A DNA stretch of 64,000 bases from Bin55 sp965199895 (GCA_965199895.1 CBDATJ010000010.1:62001-126000); one strand, 5' to 3'. Shown: positions 9,901 to 19,037, counted from the first letter of the stretch. Made by a program: numbers and translations. The notes: generated by a model from the sequence alone, not told the origin.

Positions 9901-11120
9901 TCTTCCTCATCGATCATCCGCTTGGCATGCTTAATGGTGTCTGCCATCTGGCGACGTTGGAGTTCACCCAATACAAACGGTCTGAACAGCTCCAGCGCCA
10001 TTTTTTTCGGCAACCCACATTCATGGAGTTTGAGTTCGGGTCCAACAACGATTACAGATCGACCGGAAAAGTCAACACGCTTTCCAAGCAAGTTTTGTCG
10101 GAATCGACCTTGCTTACCCTTGATCATGTCAGAAAGGGACTTCAGCTGACGCTTGTTCGCACCAACGATAGCACGACCACGTCGACCGTTATCCAACAGT
10201 GCATCCACAGATTCTTGCAACATTCGTTTCTCATTCCGAATGATGATTTCCGGTGCGCTGAGTTCCAATAGTTTGCGAAGTCGGTTATTTCGGTTGATGA
10301 CTCGTCGATACAGATCATTCAGATCTGAAGTTGCAAACTGTCCGCCTTCCATCGGAACCAATGGTCGCAAATCGGGTGGAAGCACTGGTAGAGTTCGAAG
10401 AATCATCCAACCAGGTTTGTTACCTGAAGTCATGAATGCTTCCATCAACTTCAGACGCTTCGACAGCTTCTTAATCTTTGATTCAGAATTGGTGCTATCG
10501 ATTTCCTCTCGGAGTTTCGCAGATTCTTCCTCTAAATCAATCTTTTCGAGTAGATCCGCAATGCCGTCTGCACCCATTTTTGCTTCAAACGAGTGTTCAC
10601 CATATTCTTCAACAACTAGCGCATAGTCTTCATCGGTGAGTAAAGATCCCACTTTCAGGGGTGTGAGTTTGGGATCGGTGACGATATAAGAATCAAAATG
10701 CAACACACGTTCGATTTCTCGAAGCGTAATGTCAAGCATCAATCCAATCCTCGATGGGAGTGATTTCAAAAACCAAATGTGTGCGACCGGACACGCGAGG
10801 TCAATATGACCCATGCGTTCTCTACGCACTTTTTTAGTCGTAACTTCTACCCCACACTTTTCACAGATCACCCCTCGGTGTTTCATGCGCTTGTACTTTC
10901 CACAGAGACATTCGTTGTCTTTCATGGGACCGAAAATCTTGGCACAGAACAAGCCGTCTCGCTCGGGCTTTAGAGTTCGATAGTTAATGGTTTCCGGCTT
11001 ACGAACTTCACCAAAAGACCAGGACCGAATTAAGTCTGGAGAAGCTAACCCAATCTTAATAGAGTCGAAGTCATCGACAGAATGTGTTTTGCGAGGGACG
11101 GGCCCAAACAGGTCTACCAC
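6906..11120 (-). CDS. rpoC: RNA polymerase beta-prime subunit
   Basis: Largest catalytic subunit of RNA polymerase. The 1404-residue protein has the N-terminal zinc-binding CLCGKYKR...CEKC motif, the catalytic NADFDGDQMAVHVPL with the Mg-binding aspartates (about 460), and the second zinc-site region CETKFGLCTKCYG. It extends to a C-terminal acidic tail. Length is typical (E. coli 1407). The start is GTG at 11120 after a GGAG. It follows rpoB by 11 bp, so the two are co-transcribed. Confidence 0.98.
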   Translation of the reverse strand: MVDLFGPVPRKTHSVDDFDSIKIGLASPDLIRSWSFGEVRKPETINYRTLKPERDGLFCAKIFGPMKDNECLCGKYKRMKHRGVICEKCGVEVTTKKVRRERMGHIDLACPVAHIWFLKSLPSRIGLMLDITLREIERVLHFDSYIVTDPKLTPLKVGSLLTDEDYALVVEEYGEHSFEAKMGADGIADLLEKIDLEEESAKLREEIDSTNSESKIKKLSKRLKLMEAFMTSGNKPGWMILRTLPVLPPDLRPLVPMEGGQFATSDLNDLYRRVINRNNRLRKLLELSAPEIIIRNEKRMLQESVDALLDNGRRGRAIVGANKRQLKSLSDMIKGKQGRFRQNLLGKRVDFSGRSVIVVGPELKLHECGLPKKMALELFRPFVLGELQRRQMADTIKHAKRMIDEEDPQVWDILATVIREHPVLLNRAPTLHRLGIQAFEPKLIEGKAIQLHPLVCVAFNADFDGDQMAVHVPLTLEAQLEARALMMSTNNILSPANGEPIIVPNQDVVLGLYYLTRDRVAGKGEGMTFMDTAEVERAYFNEAVELHARIKLRLEETSPDGELHSHIVDTTVGRALLSEILPAQLNFSCVNKVLKRGEISDLVDLCYRRVGLKETVIFADQLMYAGFKYSTYAGCSIGVDDLVIPAEKEEIVQSSYSEITDLEHQFRDSLLSTTEKYNKAVDIWTRASDRIASEMLNGISKETVVNTSGNEEEQDSFNSIFIYADSKARGSPAQIRQLAGMRGLMARPDGTIIETPIVSNFREGLTVNEYFISTHGSRKGLADTALKTANAGYLTRRLVDVAQDLVITEQDCGTTEGLRITAKIEGGEVVEPLSSRVLGRVVAKTVIDQETGVEAIPAGTIIDEDWVQRIEEMGFDEIFVRSPITCETKFGLCTKCYGRDLARGHIVNIGEAVGVIAAQSIGEPGTQLTLRTFHFGGAASSAMADDTVQVEHGGTLKFQNLNAKRNPDGNLIVVTRSSKVMILDERGRERERYELPYGAVLGVEDGDDVVPGQIIARWDPHKQSIVSEVEGHVRFVDMEEGRSVRQSVNEDTGMTYLTVIPESERPETGIGLRPGVEIRRTRAKASEVLANYVLPAEAEMVAQEGKKIYVGEVVAKVPVDIKRTDDIVGGLPRVIELFEARKPKENAVLAAASGEVSFGKETLTKVRLVITPDDTETGEPADPVETLIPKTRNVAVFPGQRVTKGETIVDGATDPHDVLRLRGVADLSEYIINGIQDVYRLQGVLINDKHIEVIVRQMIRKVEIESSGESNFVRGEQVEYSEMRGEIERLTAEGKALPEFRRILLGITRGSLSTDSFISAASFQETTRVLTEASVTGKVDRLRGLKENVVVGRLIPAGTGLEYHRRRKQRRQEEQIIQEGESRNATSDEIERSLAEMLSMEDDL

Positions 11121-11131
11121 GATATATCTCC

Positions 11132-14100
11132 TTAATCCGTACCTAGTGTTAAATCAATAGCGAGTGACTTGACTTCCCGCGACAATACATTGAATGATTC
11201 AGGCATTCCAGGCTCAATGCGGTAGTCCCCTTCGACGATATTCTTGAAGATCTTTCCACGGCCTTCGACATCATCTGATTTCACCGTGAGAATTTCCTGC
11301 AAGGTATAAGCCGCACCATAGGCTTCCAGTGCCCACACCTCCATTTCACCAAATCGTTGTCCACCCAACTGAGCTTTTCCGCCTAAGGGTTGTTGTGTCA
11401 CCAGAGCGTAGGAGCCAGTGGATCGAGCGTGCATCTTCTCGTCAACCAAGTGATTCAACTTCAACATATACATATATCCGACCGTAATGGGTCGGTCAAA
11501 CCGTCTACCAGTCCGCCCATCGTAGAGATAAGTTTGACCACTCTGTGGTAGACCAGCAAGGTGAAGCAGATTCTTGATGTCAGTCTCTCTTGCCCCGTCA
11601 AATACTGGTGTTGAAACAGGAATCCCGTTCTTCAATTCTTGGGCAAGATTGAGTATTTCGGTGTCATTGAGCTCATCAAAGTTCATGCTCTTACCGTCCA
11701 TTTGTCCGTAGACAGACTCCAGGTATTTTCGTAGTTCAGAAGCTATTGCTTGCTGTTGTACGAGTCGGTTGATCTGTTGACCGATTCCGTGAACGGCCCA
11801 ACCTAGGTGGGTTTCCAGAACCTGTCCGATATTCATTCGAGAGGGTACACCAAGCGGATTGAGCACGATGTCTACGGGTTCACCGTTTTCGTCGTAGGGC
11901 ATATCTTCGACCGGCATTACGACCGAAATCACGCCTTTATTTCCGTGTCTCCCCGCCATTTTGTCGCCCGGTTGGATGCGGCGTTTAGTCGCAATATAAA
12001 CCTTGACGTATTTGATTACGCCTGGTGGGAGTTCGTCGGGTCTTTGAAGCTTTTCCTGCTCCTTTTCCAGTCGACGGACACGTTCGGATTTGTCTCTCTC
12101 TAGCATCTTCAGAGCTTCTTCGAGCTCACGATTGATGCTGTCATCTTCGACGTGGAGGTCTGACCACTCAGAGCGTTCGAGCTTAAGCAGATAGTCTGCA
12201 GTAAGTTTTGAACCTGCGTTTAATCCAGGAGCATTGACTACGATTTCACCGGTCAGCTTCTTCACGAGTTCTGCATAAATTGCGTTTTCGTGAATGCGAT
12301 AACGGTCGGAAATATCCTGTTCAATGGAATGGAGCTCATCTTCCATGATGGCCACCGTACGCGCATCTTTCTCGACACCATCTCGCGTGAATACTCGGAC
12401 ATCTACTACAGTACCTTGAACATCGGATTTCACTCGTAGGGATGTGTCTTTCACATCAGACGCTTTTTCACCGAAGATTGCCCGTAATAGTTTTTCTTCT
12501 GGCGTAAGCTGGGTTTCTCCCTTGGGAGTCACCTTACCTACAAGAATGTCTCCTGCCTTAACTTCGGCACCGATATAAACGATTCCGGATTCATCTAATT
12601 TACTTAACGCTGACGGACTGACATTCGGGATGTCAGCCGTAATCTCTTCCGGACCGATCTTGGTCTCCAACGCCGAACACTCAAGAACCTTGATGTGTAC
12701 GCTAGTGAATCGATCTTCGCGAACGACACGTTCAGATACCAAAATGGAATCTTCATAGTTGTAACCATTCCAGACCATGAACGCAATGCGCATGTTCTGT
12801 CCTAGCGCTAACTCACCTAAATCAATCGAAGGGCCATCAGCCAGAATATCTCCAGCTTTAACGTGGTCTTTAGGTTTAACGACTGGTCGCTGATTGATAC
12901 AAGTGTCTTGATTAGATCGAGTAAATTTGGTGAGAGTGTAGATGTCGATGCTACGTTCATCATCAGATCGCGCTGAAGTCGCTCGAACCACAATTCTGCG
13001 TCCGTCTACGAGTTCTACTACTCCCGCACGTTTTGCAGTAACGCAAGCACCCGAATCCCGAGCAACCTGACGTTCCACACCCGTACCGACCAACGGAGCT
13101 TCCGTTCGGATGGTGGGGACTGCCTGCCGCTGCATGTTTGAGCCCATCAAACCTCGATTAGCTTCGTCGTGTTCTAGGAACGGAATCAACGCGGCAGAAA
13201 TGGAAACAATCTGCTTAGGTGAGACATCCATAAATTGGACATCACGTGGGTCTGCTTTGGTAAATTCGTTGCCATAACGAACATCAATGATTTCGTCTAC
13301 GAACTCACTCTTCTCATTCAAGGGAGAACTCGCTTGTGCAATACGATACTCACCTTCATTGATGGCAGATAGATACTCAAACCCTCTTGTGACCGTACCA
13401 TTCTTAACCCGACGATACGGAGTTTCAATAAAGCCGTATGGGTTGATTCGTGCATAGGTCGAAATGGAGTTAATCAGTCCAATAGTCGGACCTTCAGGAG
13501 TTTCAATCGGACAAATTCGTCCGTAGTGAGTGGGATGGACATCCCGAACCTCAAAACCTGCATGTTCTCGTGTCAACCCACCGGGTCCGAGTGCGGACAC
13601 TCGACGTTTGTTGGTCACCTCAGAGAGTGGATTGTTGTGATCCATAATCTGGGAAAGCTGATGCTTTCCAAAAAACTCACGAATGGCTCCAGCGATAGGT
13701 TTAGCATTGATGATGTCTTGGGGCATCAAACCTTCGCTATCCGCAAGTGATAATCGGTCTCGGACAGCACGTTCTACACGAACCAAACCAACACGAAACT
13801 GGTTTTCCGCCATTTCACCTACTGAACGAACACGGCGATTACCCAAGTTGTCGACATCATCTACGGTCCCTCGACCATTACGAATATCAATCAACATCTT
13901 GATCACCCGGATGATGTCATCGGTATGAAGAATGCTGGAATCTGCGTGTGAATTGTCTTGTAACCGACGGTTGAACTTCATTCGTCCAACGTTCGAGAGG
14001 TCGTATCGGTCGTTCTCAAAAAACAACGTTCGGAACAAGTGCGAAGCAGAGTCTTCAGTGACTGGCTCACCCGGCCTCATGACGTTGTAGATTTCAAAGA

Positions 14101-15229
14101 CGGATCGGATGCGGTTTTCCGACGGATCTTTACGCAAAGTATCTGAGATGAAAGCACCTTGATCCAAGTCGTTGGTATAGATAGTTTCAATCATCCGTAT
14201 ACCCAGACCCAAAATTCGATCAATGTGTTCTTCTGTGAGTTGGGTATTGCAAGGCACCACAACTTCACCTGTTTCGGGATCTTCGATATCCGAAGCAATG
14301 GTCTGATTGACCAAAAACTCCTTCGGAACTTCGTGACGACGAATTTTCGCCCGAATCATTTCACGGACGTGTCGTTGAGTGATTAAATGACCTGCTTTAG
14401 CAACGATTTGATCTTCAATTTCGATGTCGAACAGTGTTCGCACACCGATGAGTCGTTCAGGCACACACTTCCAAATGATGGTTCCATCTTTGCGAAGGGT
14501 GTAATGATTCAGTTCAAAGAATGTGGTGAGGATTCGTTCATCGGTGTATTCCACACCATCAACGTAATACATAGCTCGCAGGAATTGGGTGATCGGCAAC
14601 TTCTTTCTCCGATCGATTCGAACGTACAGATATTCTTTCTGTTCTTTGGATTCATATCCAAACTCGAAGTCCAACCAGGAACCCCGATAAGGAATAACAC
14701 GAGCGTTGTAGAGCAGTCTTCCCGAAGCATGGGTTTTACCTTTGTCATGGCTAAACAGTACACCGGGTGATCGATGCAATTGGGATACAACTACCCTTTC
14801 CGTTCCGTTGATGATGAAGCTTCCTGTTGGTGTCATCAGTGGAATTTCACCAATATACACTTCCTGATCGGTTACTTGTTTGATCTTACCGGTCTCGCGA
14901 CCGTAGATGATGAGTCGAACCGTTACATGAAGGGGCGCAGCATAGGTGATACTGCGTGAGATACAGTCTTCTAAATCGAAGCTTGGGGTATCAAATCGAT
15001 ATGAGACGTAATAGAGGTAAGCAGTTTGAGAGTTGTTTTCCATAGGGAACATGGAATGGAAGGCAGCGTGCAATCCAATCTCTTCCCTTTCGTCCGGGGG
15101 GACATCTGCTTGTAGAAACTTACGATAGGATTCGCGTTGAATAGCGAGTAAGTCATTCAGCTCAAGTGGTTCATCGAGCCGAGAAAAGTCCTTGCGTAAG
15201 CGTTTCTTTTCTGTGAAGGTATAAGACAT
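11132..15229 (-). CDS. rpoB: RNA polymerase beta subunit with natural Asn at the rifampicin-site His526
   Basis: Catalytic beta subunit and rifampicin target. The ATG at 15229 is chosen over the TTG one codon upstream, because AGGAG lies 6 bases before the ATG; this gives 1365 residues. The cluster I segment reads QLSQIMDHNNPLSEVTNKRR. In E. coli numbering this gives Phe514Ile, Gln517His and, most notably, His526Asn (AAC codon at 13610-13612). Gln513, Asp516 and Ser531 are standard. The remaining conserved regions (RDVHPTHYGRICPIETPEGP, GDKMAGRHGNKGV) are intact. A 104-bp gap separates it from rplL. Confidence 0.98.
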   Translation of the reverse strand: MSYTFTEKKRLRKDFSRLDEPLELNDLLAIQRESYRKFLQADVPPDEREEIGLHAAFHSMFPMENNSQTAYLYYVSYRFDTPSFDLEDCISRSITYAAPLHVTVRLIIYGRETGKIKQVTDQEVYIGEIPLMTPTGSFIINGTERVVVSQLHRSPGVLFSHDKGKTHASGRLLYNARVIPYRGSWLDFEFGYESKEQKEYLYVRIDRRKKLPITQFLRAMYYVDGVEYTDERILTTFFELNHYTLRKDGTIIWKCVPERLIGVRTLFDIEIEDQIVAKAGHLITQRHVREMIRAKIRRHEVPKEFLVNQTIASDIEDPETGEVVVPCNTQLTEEHIDRILGLGIRMIETIYTNDLDQGAFISDTLRKDPSENRIRSVFEIYNVMRPGEPVTEDSASHLFRTLFFENDRYDLSNVGRMKFNRRLQDNSHADSSILHTDDIIRVIKMLIDIRNGRGTVDDVDNLGNRRVRSVGEMAENQFRVGLVRVERAVRDRLSLADSEGLMPQDIINAKPIAGAIREFFGKHQLSQIMDHNNPLSEVTNKRRVSALGPGGLTREHAGFEVRDVHPTHYGRICPIETPEGPTIGLINSISTYARINPYGFIETPYRRVKNGTVTRGFEYLSAINEGEYRIAQASSPLNEKSEFVDEIIDVRYGNEFTKADPRDVQFMDVSPKQIVSISAALIPFLEHDEANRGLMGSNMQRQAVPTIRTEAPLVGTGVERQVARDSGACVTAKRAGVVELVDGRRIVVRATSARSDDERSIDIYTLTKFTRSNQDTCINQRPVVKPKDHVKAGDILADGPSIDLGELALGQNMRIAFMVWNGYNYEDSILVSERVVREDRFTSVHIKVLECSALETKIGPEEITADIPNVSPSALSKLDESGIVYIGAEVKAGDILVGKVTPKGETQLTPEEKLLRAIFGEKASDVKDTSLRVKSDVQGTVVDVRVFTRDGVEKDARTVAIMEDELHSIEQDISDRYRIHENAIYAELVKKLTGEIVVNAPGLNAGSKLTADYLLKLERSEWSDLHVEDDSINRELEEALKMLERDKSERVRRLEKEQEKLQRPDELPPGVIKYVKVYIATKRRIQPGDKMAGRHGNKGVISVVMPVEDMPYDENGEPVDIVLNPLGVPSRMNIGQVLETHLGWAVHGIGQQINRLVQQQAIASELRKYLESVYGQMDGKSMNFDELNDTEILNLAQELKNGIPVSTPVFDGARETDIKNLLHLAGLPQSGQTYLYDGRTGRRFDRPITVGYMYMLKLNHLVDEKMHARSTGSYALVTQQPLGGKAQLGGQRFGEMEVWALEAYGAAYTLQEILTVKSDDVEGRGKIFKNIVEGDYRIEPGMPESFNVLSREVKSLAIDLTLGTD

Positions 15230-15333
15230 CAATGTCTCCTAACAAGGATCGCCATCCAGTACTCGCCGGATAGCGTGAGGTCAAACGTGGGAACGTTTAG
15301 GGTTCAGAGGTGTGAAAAAGTTCGAGCTTTGAA

Positions 15334-15717
15334 TTAGATTAGCTCTACCGTTCCACCAGCTTCTTCGAGTTTTGACTTAACGTCTTGCGCTTCGTCTTTG
15401 CTAACTTGTTCTTTAACGGTACAGGGTGCATCATCGACAAGAGCCTTGGCATCTTTGAGACCAAGTCCAGTGATTTCGCGAACTAATTTGATGATGCCAA
15501 CACGTTTCTCTGGGGTTGCTACAAGCTTAATGTCGAACTCTGTTTGTTCTTCTGCTTGAGCACCACCACCGTCGTCTCCAGCAGCAACCGGTGCAGCAGC
15601 TACAGCTGCGGCTGCGGTTACGCCAAACTTCTCTTCCATTGCACCGACTAGATCGACAACTTCCATTACCGACATATCGGCGATTGCATTGAGTATATCG
15701 TCTTTGCTAAGACTCAT
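15334..15717 (-). CDS. rplL: Ribosomal protein L7/L12
   Basis: Multicopy stalk protein that recruits translation GTPases. The 127-residue product has an N-terminal dimerisation helix, an Ala/Gly-rich hinge (about 34-50) and the C-terminal domain with KVGIIKLVREITGLGLKDAKALVD-like helices. Here the segment starts EKRVGIIKLVREITG. It ends with the usual KLEEAGGTVEL motif. It follows rplJ by 39 bp. Confidence 0.97.
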   Translation of the reverse strand: MSLSKDDILNAIADMSVMEVVDLVGAMEEKFGVTAAAAVAAAPVAAGDDGGGAQAEEQTEFDIKLVATPEKRVGIIKLVREITGLGLKDAKALVDDAPCTVKEQVSKDEAQDVKSKLEEAGGTVELI

Positions 15718-15756
15718 ACAGCATTCTCCTTGTACGACTAAAAATTAGATTTGTGG

Positions 15757-16296
15757 TTATATGCTGGGGTTAACCAGACTCTTTACTTGCCCGAATCGGT
15801 CAACAGTACGCACCAATTTGGTGGGTACTGCATTCAATACTTGTGCGAGCTTCGTGACCGGTCCTAAGATGACAGACATGAGTTGTGCTATGGCTTCATC
15901 ACGGGTAGGTAGGGATGCAATAGCATCCAGTTGGTCTCCAGAACAATAAGTCCCAGAAACCGAAATCGCCCTCACCTCTAAGTGAGTGCCATTCTTCAAC
16001 GTTTCTTTGATTAAGCGAGCACCCGCTCCCGGGTCACCTGTTGAAAACGCAAACATAGTCGGCCCGCTTATGTCAGCAGTTAAACATTCGTGATCAGTGT
16101 CTTTCAGAGCTAATCGCGCAAGTGTGTTTCGAACTACCTTTAATTCAACGTTGTTTTCGCGAGCTTGTTTACGCATAACCGTTAACTGTTCAACGGTCAT
16201 ACCACGATAGTCGGTTACCACCGCGGATACTGAATCTTCTACTGTTGCGCGAGTCGCTTCGACAATTTGTTGCTTATCGCTGTACGCGAGTGTCAT
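15757..16296 (-). CDS. rplJ: Ribosomal protein L10
   Basis: L10 anchors L7/L12 dimers to the 23S GTPase-associated centre. The 179-residue product starts MTLAYSDKQQIV and shows DYRGMTVEQLTVMRKQAREN and VVRNTLARLAL, both diagnostic of L10. The C-terminal helix binds L7/L12. It sits between rplA and rplL in the standard order. In relatives the L10-L7/L12 complex represses its own leader; no obvious leader fold was traced in the 42-bp gap before it. Confidence 0.96.
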   Translation of the reverse strand: MTLAYSDKQQIVEATRATVEDSVSAVVTDYRGMTVEQLTVMRKQARENNVELKVVRNTLARLALKDTDHECLTADISGPTMFAFSTGDPGAGARLIKETLKNGTHLEVRAISVSGTYCSGDQLDAIASLPTRDEAIAQLMSVILGPVTKLAQVLNAVPTKLVRTVDRFGQVKSLVNPSI

Positions 16297-16338
16297 AACA
16301 ATCCGAAATGTATTTAAAGTGAATCGATGATGTAAAAA

Positions 16339-17037
16339 TCAGACTTCGATGCTCGCACCCTCTAGAACCATTCCGGGTCCCATGGTTGAGGACAAAGTGA
16401 TTTTCTTGAGATAAGTACCTTTGGCTGCTGCAGGACGAGCTTTCTTCAGATCTTCCAACAAGGCAGCAATGTTTTCTTTAATGTGTGCGGGTTCTTGACC
16501 CACTTGACCTACACAACCATGAACCACACCACCCCGATCTGCACGAAACTGTACTTGACCTGACTTAGCATTCTTAACTGCTACTGTCATGTCATTGGTT
16601 ACGGTGCCAGATTTTGCGTTGGGCATAAGCCCTCGCGGACCCAATATTCGACCCAATTTACCCATGACTCGCATGCTGGAGGGTGTCGCCAAAACCACAT
16701 CAAAGTCGTAATCGCCTTTGGTCACTCTCTCCGCGAGATCTTCGAGGCCAACAACGTCTGCTCCAGCGTCTTTGGCAGCTTGGGCTTGTTCACCAGCAGC
16801 AAAAACAGCGACTTTAACCTCCTTCCCGATTCCATGAGGGAGTGTCGTCGCACCGCGTACGATTTGGTCTGAACGACGCGGATCAATACCGAGATTGACC
16901 GCGACATCCAAGGACTCCTTGAACTTCGTGGTTTTTGCTAATTTATTGAGTAGGGTGACCGCTTCTTCTACGGAATATTTCCGATTGAAGTCAACGGTTT
17001 CTTGAATTGCTTTTTGTCTTTTGTTGAGCTTAACCAT
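16339..17037 (-). CDS. rplA: Ribosomal protein L1
   Basis: L1 forms the mobile L1 stalk that guides deacylated tRNA out of the E site. The 232-residue product has KFKESLDVAVNLGIDPR, RGATTLPHGIGK, GRILGPRGLMPN and GTVTNDM motifs. Length is normal. It lies 6 bp after rplK, so it is translationally coupled in the classic L11 operon in which L1 is the autogenous repressor. Confidence 0.97.
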   Translation of the reverse strand: MVKLNKRQKAIQETVDFNRKYSVEEAVTLLNKLAKTTKFKESLDVAVNLGIDPRRSDQIVRGATTLPHGIGKEVKVAVFAAGEQAQAAKDAGADVVGLEDLAERVTKGDYDFDVVLATPSSMRVMGKLGRILGPRGLMPNAKSGTVTNDMTVAVKNAKSGQVQFRADRGGVVHGCVGQVGQEPAHIKENIAALLEDLKKARPAAAKGTYLKKITLSSTMGPGMVLEGASIEV

Positions 17038-17043
17038 CTAGAT

Positions 17044-17469
17044 TCATTCCACCTCAATTCCCGCACTCCGTGCGCTGCCTGCAAGAGTTCGTACAGCTGC
17101 GTCCATATTGGCTGCGGTTAGATCGGGTTCTTTTATTTTTGCGATTTCTTCGAGTTGTTGTCGGGTGACCTTGCCTACTTTTTCGGTATTGGGAACTCCA
17201 CTACCCTTTTCGATCCCTGCAGCTTTCCGGATCAGGACGGATGCAGGGGGACTCTTGGTGATATAGGTGAAGCTGCGGTCGGTATAGACTGTGATGACGC
17301 ACGGTATGGGCATACCCGCTTCAAGCTTCTGGGTTTGGGCATTAAATGACTTTGTGAACTCAACGATATTGACCCCATGTTGACCCAAAGCAGGGCCTAC
17401 CGGTGGGGCGGGCGTAGCCTGACCTGCCGGAACTTGCAACTTGATATATGTTTGAATCTTCTTAGCCAT
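17044..17469 (-). CDS. rplK: Ribosomal protein L11
   Basis: L11 binds the GTPase-associated region of 23S rRNA and is needed for RelA activation. The 141-residue product has KLQVPAGQATPAPPVGPALGQHGVNI at its N-terminus and FVTKSPPAS-type sequence (here YITKSPPASVLIRKAAG) in the middle. The start ATG at 17469 follows a 63-bp gap after nusG. L1 from the next gene would be expected to repress at this leader. Confidence 0.97.
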   Translation of the reverse strand: MAKKIQTYIKLQVPAGQATPAPPVGPALGQHGVNIVEFTKSFNAQTQKLEAGMPIPCVITVYTDRSFTYITKSPPASVLIRKAAGIEKGSGVPNTEKVGKVTRQQLEEIAKIKEPDLTAANMDAAVRTLAGSARSAGIEVE

Positions 17470-17532
17470 AAAAGTTCAATAGAACGTCCCCCTGCAGTCC
17501 TTGCTGCAAGGAAGCGTGAGCCAAAACTGTGT

Positions 17533-18105
17533 CTATCCTTTCTCGACCTGTGAAAAGTCGAGCTCTACTGGAGTGGATCGTCCGAATATCGTCACTGATA
17601 CCACCAGACGATTCTTCTCGTAATTGACCTCCTCGACAATGCCATTGAAGTCCACGAACGGGCCCTCAATCACACGTACTAACTCGCCGGGTCCAAATAA
17701 CGTCTTCGGGGTAGCCTTATCGTTCCCCTGTTCTATTCTATCCAAAATTAAATTTGCTTCACGATCTGAGATAGGAAGGGGTTTACCTTTCTTCCCACCA
17801 ATGAAGCCTTTGATACGTGGTGTCGAGTTAACGATTTGCCAAGTATCTTCGTTCATTTCCATCTGTACTAGGATGTAACCTGGAAAGAACTTGCGTTCAC
17901 TTTTTCGTTTTTGACCTGCCTTCATTTCCACTACTTCTTCAGCGGGCACGAGAACGTCACCGAAAGAATCTTTGTGCTCAGACAATTCGATTCTTTCGCG
18001 GAGTACTTCCGCGACTTTCTTTTCGTAACCCGAGTACGCATTGACCACGTACCAAGATTTTTGGATGAGGGGTGATGGACTCGTTTCCGTCTGTGACTGT
18101 GACAT
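17533..18105 (-). CDS. nusG: Transcription antitermination/elongation factor NusG
   Basis: NusG binds RNA polymerase through its N-terminal NGN domain and contacts Rho or S10 through its C-terminal KOW domain. The 190-residue product has SWYVVNAYSGYEKKVAEVLRERI (NGN start), FFPGYILVQMEM and a C-terminal KOW segment GPFVDFNGIVEEVN (about 145-158). It follows secE by 13 bp. A 13-residue Ser/Thr-rich N-terminal extension is slightly longer than in E. coli. Confidence 0.97.
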   Translation of the reverse strand: MSQSQTETSPSPLIQKSWYVVNAYSGYEKKVAEVLRERIELSEHKDSFGDVLVPAEEVVEMKAGQKRKSERKFFPGYILVQMEMNEDTWQIVNSTPRIKGFIGGKKGKPLPISDREANLILDRIEQGNDKATPKTLFGPGELVRVIEGPFVDFNGIVEEVNYEKNRLVVSVTIFGRSTPVELDFSQVEKG

Positions 18106-18118
18106 CAGTAGGTTTAGG

Positions 18119-18499
18119 TTATCTCAAAATCAATTGAACGAGCCAAGACAAAAATGAGTCTAGCCCCCATAGGATGAGTGCAAACACTAAGATCAGAATG
18201 AGCACGATTGCGGTGGTTTGTACGGTTTCGGGCCGAGTAGGCCAAATCACACGTCGTATTTCTGAACGGGCATCGCGCATCAGCGTCCATAAATTTCGCC
18301 CCATTTCGGTTTGCAGAGCGATGAAAACGCAAATGACTGCGAGAGCAACCAAACCAAGTGCTCGATAGAACACAGAAAATTCGTCGAATTGCCAGTTGCC
18401 CCAAATTCCACCAATCACGATCAATATGACAGCAAACCATTTGATGCGATCAAAGGGACTCAATCCAACCTTTTCTTGGTTTTTTGCTGGTGTCGCCAC
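18119..18499 (-). CDS. secE: Preprotein translocase subunit SecE
   Basis: SecE clamps SecY in the inner-membrane Sec translocon. The 126-residue product has three hydrophobic segments (about 20-37, 44-62 and 95-120) and the conserved amphipathic motif ARSEIRRVIWPTRPETVQTT (about 78-97) before the last helix. This is the long, E. coli-like SecE. The GTG at 18499 follows AGGAGG by 12 bases. It heads the secE-nusG-rplKAJL-rpoBC string, 50 bp downstream of tRNA-Trp. Confidence 0.96.
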   Translation of the reverse strand: MATPAKNQEKVGLSPFDRIKWFAVILIVIGGIWGNWQFDEFSVFYRALGLVALAVICVFIALQTEMGRNLWTLMRDARSEIRRVIWPTRPETVQTTAIVLILILVFALILWGLDSFLSWLVQLILR

Positions 18500-18548
18500 A
18501 AGCGTTTATTTCCTCCTTTGAAACTTTAGCATTTTGAACGAATTGAAG

Positions 18549-18624
18549 TGGCAGACCAGGAGGGCATCGAACCCCCAACCTGCGGTTTTGGAGACCGCCG
18601 CTCTGCCAATTGAGCTACTGGTCT
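18549..18624 (-). tRNA. tRNA-Trp (CCA anticodon)
   Basis: 76 nt, with acceptor pair AGACCAG/CTGGTCT, D-arm AGCTCAATTGGCAGAGC, anticodon loop CTCCAAA, T-arm GGTTCGATGCC and an encoded CCA end. It lies just before secE, as in pseudomonads, but without the tufB gene that normally precedes it. Confidence 0.97.
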
Positions 18625-18719
18625 ATAAATCTTGTCTTGAAGCAAATCTAAATTCAGACTCTGATTTTGATGTACTTTTCGTCGTACTCTCTCCTGTTCC
18701 TCGATGAGCTAATCTTGAG

Positions 18720-18795
<76 letters not shown>

Positions 18796-18846
18796 GATGA
18801 TAGACTGTTGTCTACTTAGATTACGTTATCTTCTATTTTCCTGCAG

Positions 18847-18920
18847 TGGTGCGGGCAGCGGGAATCGAACCCGCGCCATCAGCTTGGAAGGCTGAGGTTC
18901 TACCACTAAACAATGCCCGC
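18847..18920 (-). tRNA. tRNA-Gly (TCC anticodon)
   Basis: 74 nt, with acceptor GCGGGCA/TGCCCGC, D-loop TTTAGTGGTAGAAC, anticodon loop CTTCCAA, T-loop GGTTCGATTCC and encoded CCA. It corresponds to glyT. Confidence 0.97.
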
Positions 18921-18952
18921 GTCTTTCTTACATTAGCGTACCAAACAGTCAA

Positions 18953-19037
18953 TGGTGGAGGGGGGAGGATTCGAACCTCCGAAGTCTTAGACGTCAGATT
19001 TACAGTCTGATCCCTTTGGCCGCTCGGGAACCCCTCC
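18953..19037 (-). tRNA. tRNA-Tyr (GTA anticodon)
   Basis: 85 nt class II tRNA with acceptor GGAGGGG/CCCCTCC, a long variable arm (ACGTCTAAGACTTC region), anticodon stem CAGAC/TCTG around TGTAAA, T-loop GGTTCGAATCC and encoded CCA. It is the first gene of the four-tRNA unit that reads into secE. Confidence 0.97.
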
